This document shows, piece by piece, positions 1 through 6,216 of a stretch of DNA of 7,488 nucleotides. The stretch lies in NCBI GenBank assembly GCA_002408345.1, contig DHRX01000096.1:1421-8908 (forward strand). Direction: 5' to 3'. Below the pieces are notes generated by a model. It did no database searches and was not told where the DNA came from. It saw only the letters and a list, made by a program, of their open reading frames with translations. Every line of letters starts with the position of its first letter. Within the stretch, counting starts at the first letter, position 1. Position numbers and translations under genes: made by a program. Source of the stretch: Firmicutes bacterium UBA5301. Its GTDB lineage: Bacteria > Bacillota > UBA5301.

Positions 1-921
1 CGGTGCCTGAATAGTCTCGTCATACCGAGTCATACAAACAAAATAGAGCCCCGGTAACTGTTTAGTTGGAAACTCAGCAAACCCCGGATCGGTAAAGACC
101 CGTGTCAATTGACGGGCACGATCATAACGGAAATTAAAGAAAATAACCGCATCGTCAGCGTCGATAGTAGCTAAGGGCCGTCCATTCTCTGTAAGCACAG
201 TAGGTAGAACGAACTCATCGGTTTCCCCCTGGCCATAAGCCAGCTGAATAGCCTCCGCTACCGACCGGGCTTGGCGACCTTCCCCGTAAGCCAAAGCTCG
301 GTAGGCCTTTTCCACCCGCTCCCAGCGTCTATCACGATCCATAGCGTAATAACGACCAATAATTGATGCGACCTGGCCTACACCTAGTTGATGGATCTTT
401 TCCTCCAACTGCTGAAGGTACTCACTGGCGCTAGATGGTGGAACATCCCGGCCATCTAAGAAAGCATGAATATAAACATTGCCGACCTGGTAATCAGCGG
501 CCATCTGGAGTAAAGCATACAAATGTTCCGAATGGCTATGAACGCCACCTGGGGAAACTAAACCCATTAAATGCAATTTGGTACCTTTATCCCGAGCAGA
601 ACGAAGCGCCCCTTGGATTTGGGGGTTTTGAAAAAAATCTCGTTCTTCAACCGCTTTGTTAATACGCATTAAGTCCTGGTAAACAATTCGACCTGCCCCG
701 AGGTTTAAGTGCCCAATATTAGAATCACCCATTTGACCAGGCATTACCCCTACCGCCGGTCCAGAAGCTTCCAGACGGGCATGGGGGAATTCTTGGAGTA
801 AGCGATCGTAATTTGGGGTTCTAGCCTGAACAATAGCATTGCCTTTAGTCTCAGAACTCAAGCCCCAACCATCTAAAACTATTAGCGTAACAGGGCGCAC
901 CGGCGCACTGCTATCGTTCAT
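1..921 (-). CDS. gpmI: 2,3-bisphosphoglycerate-independent phosphoglycerate mutase (partial, C-terminus beyond window)
   Basis: Interconverts 3-phosphoglycerate and 2-phosphoglycerate in the cytosol through a Mn-dependent phosphoserine intermediate. The first 307 codons are present and read open to base 1; the family is usually about 510 residues, so roughly 60% is seen. Visible motifs are VLDGWG (15-20, metal-binding Asp17), GQMGDSNIGHLNLGAGR (62-78, nucleophile Ser67), GGVHSHSEH (125-133), DGRDVPPSS (156-164), GRYYAMDRDRRWERV (189-203) and FFNFRYDRARQ (261-271). The ATG at 921 overlaps the tpiA stop as ATGA. It is preceded by AAAGGTGG seven bases upstream, inside tpiA, which indicates translational coupling. 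It is the last visible gene of a gap-pgk-tpiA-gpmI series; enolase often follows in related genomes but is outside the window. The nucleophile loop reads GDSNIGH rather than the GNSEVGH of Bacillus and E. coli; the serine is kept, so activity is expected. Confidence 0.96.
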   Translation of the reverse strand, partial: MNDSSAPVRPVTLIVLDGWGLSSETKGNAIVQARTPNYDRLLQEFPHARLEASGPAVGVMPGQMGDSNIGHLNLGAGRIVYQDLMRINKAVEERDFFQNPQIQGALRSARDKGTKLHLMGLVSPGGVHSHSEHLYALLQMAADYQVGNVYIHAFLDGRDVPPSSASEYLQQLEEKIHQLGVGQVASIIGRYYAMDRDRRWERVEKAYRALAYGEGRQARSVAEAIQLAYGQGETDEFVLPTVLTENGRPLATIDADDAVIFFNFRYDRARQLTRVFTDPGFAEFPTKQLPGLYFVCMTRYDETIQAP

Positions 922-1688
922 TCTGTCGCCACCTTTATAATCTGAGCAAACTGTTCCGCCTTTAAGCTAGCTCCACCTACTAAGGCCCCATCAACTTCTG
1001 GTTGAGTTGCAAAACCGGCAAAGTTTTCTGGTTTAACACTGCCGCCGTATAAAATACGAACCTTAGATGCACCTTCCAGGCTAACCTGACCTAAAATAGA
1101 CCTAATCAAACCACAAATCCGGTTGGCCTCTGCGCCATCTGCGGTCTGACCGGTACCAATAGCCCAGATCGGTTCATAGGCAAAAGTTAGGTTGGCAATC
1201 TGTTCTGGTTGTAAAGCTTTTATTGCCTCTTGCACCTGGGTTGCGATCAATTGCTCAGTAAGACCTTGCTCCCGCTGTTGGAGGGTCTCCCCGACACAAA
1301 CAATCGGCAGCAAATTATGTTTCAAAGCCGCCTTTACTTTCAAATTAACGGTTGCATCTGTCTCGGCAAAATATTGGCGCCGTTCAGAATGGCCGATAAT
1401 TACGTATTGGCAACCTAAGTCCGTTAACATAGCAGGAGCAATCTCCCCTGTATATGCCCCCTGCTCTTCCCAATGCATATTTTGGGCTCCTAAACGGATA
1501 TCAGTGTTTTTAATAATCCCCCCCACTGCAACTAGCGCCGTAAAAGGAGGGCAGACTACTATATCTACCGCAGAACCTGTAACCAAAGCTGCTAGACCCT
1601 CTACTAATTCAACCGCTTGGCTACTAGTCTTACTCATCTTCCAGTTACCGGCGATTAACGGTCGCCGTAAGGAATCGTTCCCGTCCAT
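918..1688 (-). CDS. tpiA: Triose-phosphate isomerase
   Basis: Interconverts dihydroxyacetone phosphate and glyceraldehyde 3-phosphate in the cytosol. The 256-residue length fits the usual 250 or so. All catalytic elements are present: AGNWKM (13-18, Asn15 and Lys17), IIGHSERR (97-104, His100), AYEPIWAIGTGQTA (170-183, general base Glu172 and flexible loop 6) and the phosphate-gripping YGGSVKPEN (214-222). Loop 6 ends GTGQTA where many orthologues have GTGKTA or GTGKSA, a substitution at the hinge that should be tolerated. The N-terminus is about six residues longer than the common MRRPLIAGNWKM start. The ATG at 1688 is nevertheless supported by GGGAGG placed six bases upstream. It follows pgk by 20 bases and overlaps gpmI by 4. 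Confidence 0.98.
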   Translation of the reverse strand: MDGNDSLRRPLIAGNWKMSKTSSQAVELVEGLAALVTGSAVDIVVCPPFTALVAVGGIIKNTDIRLGAQNMHWEEQGAYTGEIAPAMLTDLGCQYVIIGHSERRQYFAETDATVNLKVKAALKHNLLPIVCVGETLQQREQGLTEQLIATQVQEAIKALQPEQIANLTFAYEPIWAIGTGQTADGAEANRICGLIRSILGQVSLEGASKVRILYGGSVKPENFAGFATQPEVDGALVGGASLKAEQFAQIIKVATE

Positions 1689-1708
1689 GTTTATCCTCCC
1701 GCTATAAA

Positions 1709-2890
1709 TTACTTGTCAGTTAAGGCGGCGATCCCTGGAAGTACTTTCCCCTCCAGAAATTCTAATGTTGCGCCTCCACCAGTAGATACATGGCTCATCC
1801 GATCACTAAGACCAAGTAAAGCCACTGCCGCCGCAGTATCTCCTCCACCGATAATAGATTCTGCTGAGGAGTTGGCTAACGCTTCTGCTAGCACTTTAGT
1901 GCCTTGGGCAAAAGGATCCAATTCAAAAACACCTAACGGCCCGTTCCAAATCACTAAACCAGCCTCCTGAACTACCTCCGTAAAGCGAGCACTGGTCTTA
2001 GGACCAATATCTAACCCCTGCCAAGCAGCAGGAATCTCATCAATGGAAACGACCTGAGTACGAGCATCGGCTGCAAAAGCATCGGCAGCAACTACATCTT
2101 CAGGAAGAATTACCTTTACCCCTCGTTCCTGGGCTAAAGCCAACATTTCTTTAGCAAAGTCTAGACTTTCGGTATCAACAACTGACTGGCCAACCTCATA
2201 ACCCTGGGCCTTGAGAAAAGTATAGCTCATCCCGCCCCCAATTAGCAGCATATCTACTTTGGTAAGCATATTCCGAATAACCCCAATCTTATCAGCGACT
2301 TTCTTGCCGCCTAAGATTACAACAAAGGGGCGTTTGGGTTCTGCTAAAGCCCTCTCCAAAACGTTAATTTCCCGCTCCAACAAAAATCCGGCAGCAGCCG
2401 GTAATAACCTAGCCACTCCAACTGTTGAAGCATGGGCTCGGTGGGCGGTACCAAAAGCATCATTCACATAATAATCGGCTAAACTCGCTAATTCTTGAGC
2501 AAACTCAGGATCATTCTTTTTTTCCTCGGGGTGAAAACGTAGATTTTCCAGCAGCAACACTTGACCCGGTTGTAACTGCTCAACTGCTGCATTCACTTCC
2601 GGTCCGATACATTCAGCAACTTTCTTAACTGGAATCCCTAATAATTCACTAAGCCGCTGGGCCACTGGGTCTAACCGTAATTGGGGATCTACCCCGTTCT
2701 TTGGTCGTCCCAGATGTGAAGCGAGAATTACCTTCGCCCCGTTCTGGCGTAAATAATTAATAGTAGGCAGTGCCGCCTGTATCCGAGTATCGTCAGTAAT
2801 TACACCATTTTCATCTAAAGGTACATTAAAATCGGCTCGAACAAATACCCCTTTTCCAGCTAGATCCAGGTCACGCACGGTAAGTTTCAT
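1709..2890 (-). CDS. pgk: Phosphoglycerate kinase
   Basis: Transfers phosphate between 1,3-bisphosphoglycerate and ADP in the cytosol, the first ATP-yielding step of lower glycolysis and reversible in gluconeogenesis. The 393 residues match the bacterial monofunctional enzyme, with no fusion to TpiA as found in some Thermotogales. The N-terminal substrate lobe shows VRADFNVP (17-24), DDTR (33-36), SHLGRP (58-63), ENLRF (115-119) and DAFGTAHRAHAST (144-156). The nucleotide lobe shows LGGKKVADKIGVI (193-205), IGGGMSYTF (217-225), IWNGPLGVFE (314-323), GGGDT (348-352) and STGGGATLEFLEG (369-381). The ATG at 2890 lies three bases after the gap stop codon, with AAGGGG about nine bases upstream overlapping the end of gap, so co-translation with gap is likely. 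The motif LGGKKVADK carries Lys where LGGAKVSDK is common, otherwise nothing is odd. Confidence 0.98.
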   Translation of the reverse strand: MKLTVRDLDLAGKGVFVRADFNVPLDENGVITDDTRIQAALPTINYLRQNGAKVILASHLGRPKNGVDPQLRLDPVAQRLSELLGIPVKKVAECIGPEVNAAVEQLQPGQVLLLENLRFHPEEKKNDPEFAQELASLADYYVNDAFGTAHRAHASTVGVARLLPAAAGFLLEREINVLERALAEPKRPFVVILGGKKVADKIGVIRNMLTKVDMLLIGGGMSYTFLKAQGYEVGQSVVDTESLDFAKEMLALAQERGVKVILPEDVVAADAFAADARTQVVSIDEIPAAWQGLDIGPKTSARFTEVVQEAGLVIWNGPLGVFELDPFAQGTKVLAEALANSSAESIIGGGDTAAAVALLGLSDRMSHVSTGGGATLEFLEGKVLPGIAALTDK

Positions 2891-2893
2891 TAT

Positions 2894-3898
2894 TTATAAC
2901 CCCTTAGAGGCAACGTAAGCAGCTAAATCTACTACCCGGTTAGAGTAACCCCATTCATTATCGTACCAGGAAAGTACTTTAGCCATATTTCCGTTGGCCA
3001 TGGTCGATAAGGCATCAAAAATAGAAGAACGTTCATCGCCCCGGAAATCCATAGATACCAAGGGAAGGTCACAATAGCCAAGAATTCCAGACATCGCACC
3101 CTCTGCGGCAGCCTTTATCGCTCCATTAATTTCTTCAACCGTTGCACTCTTCTCTAATTCAACTACTAAGTCGACTACAGAAACGTCAACAGTAGGTACC
3201 CGCATAGCCATACCATCTAGCTTACCTTTAAGCTCTGGTAATACTAAAGCTGTAGCTCTAGCTGCACCTGTAGTAGTTGGGATAATTGATAATCCGGCAG
3301 CCCGAGCCCGCCGTAAATCCTTATGGGTTTGGTCCAAAATTTTCTGGTCGTTAGTGTAGGCATGAACAGTTGTCATAAAACCTTTAATGATACCAAAGTT
3401 ATCGTTAATAACCTTGGCCATAGGCGCTAAGCAGTTAGTTGTACAAGAAGCATTTGATAAAATATGGTGGTTATTAGGATCATATTTGTCCTGGTTAACC
3501 CCCATAACAATTGTAATATCCTCATTTTTCGCTGGTGCGGAAATAATTACTTTTTTAGCTCCAGCCGCTAAGTGTTTCTTGGCATCTTCCGCTTTGGTAA
3601 AAAAGCCGGTCGACTCAATGACAATATCAACGCCCAACTCCTGCCAAGGCAGTTCCGCCGGGTCCCGATGAGCCAGGATTTTAACTTCCTTACCGTCAAC
3701 CACAATACTATCCGTACCGACTTGTACATCCTTGTCATAAATTCCGTGGACAGAATCATACTTTAACAGGTGGGCATTAGTCTCAGCACTGGTCAAATCG
3801 TTTACCGCTACAAACTCTAGGTCCGGATGACCAAAGCCGGCCCTGAATACCAGCCTGCCGATGCGACCAAAACCGTTGATCCCAACTCTTACCGTCAC
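2894..3898 (-). CDS. gap: Type I glyceraldehyde-3-phosphate dehydrogenase
   Basis: Oxidises and phosphorylates glyceraldehyde 3-phosphate to 1,3-bisphosphoglycerate with NAD(P), in the cytosol. The 334 residues are full length. The Rossmann fold begins VGINGFGRIGRL (5-16). Asp34 in VNDLT is the residue usually associated with NAD preference. The catalytic motif SNASCTTNC (148-156) gives nucleophile Cys152, and His179 lies in TTVHAYT. The phosphate-binding PTTTGAA (207-213) and the C-terminal WYDNEWGYSNR (311-321) are intact. The pair normally Leu-Pro in glycolytic NAD enzymes (LDLPHKDLRRARA) reads LDQTHKDLRRARA here (Gln190, Thr191), so cofactor use may not be strictly NAD. The start is GTG, decided by AAGGAGG eight bases upstream. 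It begins 65 bases after whiA and leads directly into pgk. No cggR repressor gene precedes it. Confidence 0.98.
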   Translation of the reverse strand: MTVRVGINGFGRIGRLVFRAGFGHPDLEFVAVNDLTSAETNAHLLKYDSVHGIYDKDVQVGTDSIVVDGKEVKILAHRDPAELPWQELGVDIVIESTGFFTKAEDAKKHLAAGAKKVIISAPAKNEDITIVMGVNQDKYDPNNHHILSNASCTTNCLAPMAKVINDNFGIIKGFMTTVHAYTNDQKILDQTHKDLRRARAAGLSIIPTTTGAARATALVLPELKGKLDGMAMRVPTVDVSVVDLVVELEKSATVEEINGAIKAAAEGAMSGILGYCDLPLVSMDFRGDERSSIFDALSTMANGNMAKVLSWYDNEWGYSNRVVDLAAYVASKGL

Positions 3899-3906
3899 AG
3901 CAATCT

Positions 3907-3913
3907 CCTCCTT
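3907..3913 (-). promoter_or_regulatory. Strong Shine-Dalgarno that fixes the GTG start of gap
   Basis: The minus strand reads AAGGAGG eight bases before GTG at 3898. This near-perfect match to the anti-Shine-Dalgarno makes the GTG codon the start, and the protein then begins at the expected place in the GAPDH family (TVRVGINGFGRIG). Confidence 0.85.
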
Positions 3914-3950
3914 GTATTTCTTGCCACCTTTAGTTTATTAGGAACTAGGC

Positions 3951-3965
3951 AGGGAAATCCTCCCT
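3951..3965 (-). other. Small inverted repeat straddling the whiA stop codon
   Basis: The minus strand reads AGGGA-GGATT-TCCCT, a five-base-pair stem with a five-base loop that begins within the whiA TAG stop. A second, overlapping pairing (CTAGG at 3963-3967 with CCTAG at 3945-3949) is possible. No U-run follows, so it does not look like an intrinsic terminator. It could be a processing or mRNA-stability element between the regulatory and glycolytic halves, or chance. Confidence 0.3.
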
Positions 3966-4905
3966 AGCTGGAATCTAATTCCTCTGCGATTTTAACCAAA
4001 CGCCGCATCCGATGGGCCACAGTTGATTTCCCCGCCGGCGGGTCTAAAAGCAGCCCTAACTCTCGTAAGCTGGCGCTAGGATGTTCCAAACGCAGTTCCG
4101 CTAAATTCCGCAACTTAGCCGGTAAAGTCCGCAACTTTCCGCTACTTTCTAAACGCTCAATAGCCATAGTTTGTGTTAACGCAGCAGCTACTGTTTTATC
4201 AAGGTTAGCGGTTTCACAGTTCACTTGCCGGTTAACTGTATTACGAACATCCTTGACTACCCTAATATTCTCTAAAGCCAAAACCGCACTGTAGGCGCTC
4301 ATCCCTGCTAATAGTGTTGCAATATCATCAGCACTTTTTGCATAAACAATAAAACCAGGTCTACGCTCTACCAAACCCGCCTTAACTTTTTGCAGCTCCA
4401 CTAACTTCAGTAGGTCTTGCCCCAAGTAGTGATCGTCAATATTAATTTCCCAATGGTAGCTTTTTTCTGGATCAGTTAGTGAACCCCGGGCTAAAAAAGC
4501 GCCCCGCAAAAAAGACCAGCGACAACAATCTGTAGCCAGCAAGCGCCAGGGGATCCCCCAGAAAGGCCGGAAAGATTCTCCTTCAATTAATGCTAAATCT
4601 GCCAATACTTCAACCGCCGATTGGTAGGGAATTATCCGGATCAGATAGGTTAAATTCTTTTGTAACCGTTCTTTGCGGCGGACACTTACTTCCGTTTCGG
4701 CACCTAGTCCTTTTCGAGCTAAAGTAACGATCTTCCTAGCCGTATCCGGCATCTCAGTTAGCACCGAAAGACAAGCTCTCTTACCGCTCCTTTTCTCGAG
4801 GGAACCGTTAAAAACTAAAAAAGCTGCTAGTTCACTACGGATACAGCAAGGCTGACTGGGCATAAACCTCGCTAGTTCATTTTTGGTCAGCTGTGAAAAG
4901 CTCAC
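3964..4905 (-). CDS. whiA: DNA-binding protein WhiA (sporulation/cell-division regulator family)
   Basis: WhiA proteins bind DNA and are conserved across Gram-positive bacteria. In Streptomyces WhiA controls sporulation division genes; in Bacillus the orthologue (YvcL) affects cell division and chromosome segregation. The 313 residues match the family's length of about 310-330. The N-terminal two-thirds (about 20-215) corresponds to the homing-endonuclease-like LAGLIDADG fold, with CCRWSFLRGAFLARGSLTDP (127-146) and EKSYHWEI (147-154). Next comes the family signature VNRQVNCETANLDKTV (224-239). The C-terminal helix-turn-helix covers about 240-313, including LPAKLRNLAELRLEHP (261-276) and PPAGKSTVAHRMRRL (289-303). 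The endonuclease acidic catalytic residues are not expected to be active in this family. The start is GTG with AAAGGAGG six bases upstream, overlapping the stop of the preceding lipoprotein gene. In Bacillus whiA directly follows yvcK and precedes crh; neither holds here. Confidence 0.96.
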   Translation of the reverse strand: MSFSQLTKNELARFMPSQPCCIRSELAAFLVFNGSLEKRSGKRACLSVLTEMPDTARKIVTLARKGLGAETEVSVRRKERLQKNLTYLIRIIPYQSAVEVLADLALIEGESFRPFWGIPWRLLATDCCRWSFLRGAFLARGSLTDPEKSYHWEINIDDHYLGQDLLKLVELQKVKAGLVERRPGFIVYAKSADDIATLLAGMSAYSAVLALENIRVVKDVRNTVNRQVNCETANLDKTVAAALTQTMAIERLESSGKLRTLPAKLRNLAELRLEHPSASLRELGLLLDPPAGKSTVAHRMRRLVKIAEELDSS

Positions 4906-4910
4906 TGCTG

Positions 4911-4919
4911 CCCTCCTTT
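4911..4919 (-). promoter_or_regulatory. Strong Shine-Dalgarno deciding the GTG start of whiA
   Basis: The minus strand reads AAAGGAGGG, with AGGAGG exactly six bases before GTG at 4905. It overlaps the TAA stop of the upstream lipoprotein gene, which suggests coupled translation. No nearby ATG competes. Confidence 0.85.
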
Positions 4920-5733
4920 ACCTGGGTCGCAAAATAATATCACCATTACCACAGTAGAGTTGCAGTTCAGCACCACCGGCATCCAACCAACCCGATAAGG
5001 CGGCACCAATTCCATCAGTGATCGTTGGTTCTAAATAACTAAAAGTCAAGCTATTTACAATGGTTCCCATCTCAGTCTGAGCAATAATTCGAGCCGCTAA
5101 TTCCGCTGGTAAATGAACTTCGAGAAAACCGAAACCGGCTGCTAACTTATGTATACCTGGGCTGAGCCCTAGAATATCAGCGTTAATCCAGCCTCCGGCC
5201 TCTACCCGACTAGCTCCAGTCAAGGTTACCTGTTCCAGGCTACAGGTGCCATCAGCCACTACTACATCTAGGTTTCCTCGATACCCTGAAAGTTTAATCT
5301 GACCGGCCTCTAACTGTAACTTGAGAGCAGCTGGCAACTCGTCAGCCGGATAACTCAACTTAAAATCCATACTGAGCTCTTGCGTATCCACCGCTTCCCC
5401 AGCTGAATCTCGAACCTCTAAGCACAAAACCCGGTCTACTATACCCCACTCAACTGTACTTTCCTTTAGTCGTTCTGCCTGTTCCGGTGATCCACTAAAG
5501 GTGATATCCAGCCTCCGCTGGGTTGAATCAGTATAGGTGAAAGCACCTAGCTCCCAGCCGAGCTCAACTCGATCAACTACCTGGCCCAAATCTGGAGCCA
5601 AGTCTTGACTAAATGTTTGTAGAACATCACCTACCAGCTGCCCACCATTTGATCCGCTACAACCCGATAAGAAAAAAACTGTCGCCAAGAGCAACAGAAC
5701 TATTCTCCCCCACGAATCCCGCATATTCTCCAA
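4918..5733 (-). CDS. Putative lipoprotein with DUF4097-like C-terminal beta-repeat region
   Basis: I do not recognise a named family with certainty. The N-terminus has a short charged stretch, a hydrophobic run (about 11-22) and a clean lipobox LSGC (22-25), so Cys25 is the predicted lipidated residue. With serine at +2, the mature protein should sit on the outer face of the cell membrane. Residues 52-110 are mixed beta, and 125-271 alternate hydrophobic and polar residues with turns such as IKLSGYRGNLDVVVADGTC (146-164) and an ending YCGNGDIILRPR. This resembles DUF4097/putative-adhesin beta-helix proteins that are often linked to envelope functions. Three cysteines remain in the mature part (104, 164, 261). 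The start is uncertain. TTG at 5733 has AAGGGA six bases upstream, within the end of the BON gene. ATG at 5724 would remove three residues but has only a close GGAG. Either keeps the signal peptide. It lies two bases after the BON gene and 12 before whiA. Confidence 0.8.
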   Translation of the reverse strand: MENMRDSWGRIVLLLLATVFFLSGCSGSNGGQLVGDVLQTFSQDLAPDLGQVVDRVELGWELGAFTYTDSTQRRLDITFSGSPEQAERLKESTVEWGIVDRVLCLEVRDSAGEAVDTQELSMDFKLSYPADELPAALKLQLEAGQIKLSGYRGNLDVVVADGTCSLEQVTLTGASRVEAGGWINADILGLSPGIHKLAAGFGFLEVHLPAELAARIIAQTEMGTIVNSLTFSYLEPTITDGIGAALSGWLDAGGAELQLYCGNGDIILRPR

Positions 5734-5735
5734 TA

Positions 5736-6167
5736 TCAGTCCCTTACCTTAATTTTATTAACTACCTCAACTACGCCTCTAGCTTTTGCTGCTGCCTCCA
5801 AAGCTTGCGCTTTGAACTCCTCCCGGCTAACCTCACCGATTAAAGTCACTACCCCACCGTTAGCCTGAATTGAAAGCTGTCGTAGTTCATCTGCAGGGTA
5901 AAGACCCAGCTCTTCTCCGACCTCAAAACGAACATCGGCGTCGGTAATTTGACCATCAGTACTAATCGCAATAGCACCCTCTACTTTCTCAACACCGGGG
6001 ATCGCCTGGACAATCGACTCAACATACCTTTTTTCAGCTAAGACATCTACTACACCGACTACAGTAACGGTCTTACCGTTAGATTGAGCCCGCAAACCAT
6101 AACTACGCAAATTTTCATCATCATCTAAAACAGCCTGAACCGCTTGGGTTAAATCCACATCTGCCAC
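5736..6167 (-). CDS. Cytoplasmic protein with two BON domains
   Basis: The 143 residues form two tandem BON-like units. Unit one (about 4-70) carries the helix-strand-helix-strand pattern with TVTVVGVVDVLAEKRYVES (33-51) and IPGVEKVEGAIAI (56-68). Unit two (about 75-142) carries VVTLIGEVSREEFKAQALE (106-124) and ARGVVEVVNKIKV (129-141). BON domains in OsmY and related proteins are thought to bind phospholipid or other envelope surfaces, and in the cytosolic E. coli Kbp/YgaU a BON domain works with LysM in potassium sensing. No signal peptide or membrane helix is present, so this copy should be cytoplasmic; its ligand is unknown. The start is GTG with AAGGAGGGG upstream, at a slightly long spacing. 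It sits 49 bases after yvcK and two bases before the lipoprotein gene, so the two probably act together. Family assignment is from sequence pattern only. Confidence 0.85.
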   Translation of the reverse strand: MADVDLTQAVQAVLDDDENLRSYGLRAQSNGKTVTVVGVVDVLAEKRYVESIVQAIPGVEKVEGAIAISTDGQITDADVRFEVGEELGLYPADELRQLSIQANGGVVTLIGEVSREEFKAQALEAAAKARGVVEVVNKIKVRD

Positions 6168-6191
6168 TGTTGGTTTCCCCTCCTTAGCAAT

Positions 6192-6210
6192 TTGGGGTTA
6201 GTATTCCCAA
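6192..6210 (-). other. Short hairpin in the yvcK-BON intergenic gap
   Basis: The minus strand reads TTGGG, a nine-base A/T-rich loop, then CCCAA. The stem is only five base pairs and no U-run follows, so it is not a convincing terminator. It lies in the 49-base gap after yvcK and could mark mRNA processing, or be chance. Confidence 0.25.
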
Positions 6211-6216
6211 CAATAG

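Noticed and set aside
435..662. 75-codon open frame on the plus strand
   Set aside because: It is antisense to gpmI, which is clear from its conserved motifs across the same bases; there is no ribosome binding site of note and no recognisable family.
1192..1707. 171-codon open frame on the plus strand opposite tpiA
   Set aside because: It lies wholly antisense to a fully conserved enzyme gene, has a Cys/Ser/Trp-rich composition typical of a shadow frame, and shows no recognisable domain.
3387..3671. 94-codon plus-strand frame, with a 63-codon minus-strand frame at 3568-3759
   Set aside because: Both are out-of-frame readings of gap, whose catalytic and cofactor motifs are intact through this stretch.
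3899..3963. Promoter for gap, with TAATAA as a -10 element
   Set aside because: No acceptable -35 element lies 16-18 bases upstream; the AT-rich run alone is not enough to call a promoter.
5613..5843. 76-codon plus-strand frame across the BON/lipoprotein junction
   Set aside because: It crosses two well-supported minus-strand genes, and its composition is that of a shadow frame.
6168..6216. Intrinsic terminator after yvcK
   Set aside because: The stem is only five base pairs with a nine-base loop and is not followed by a U-run.
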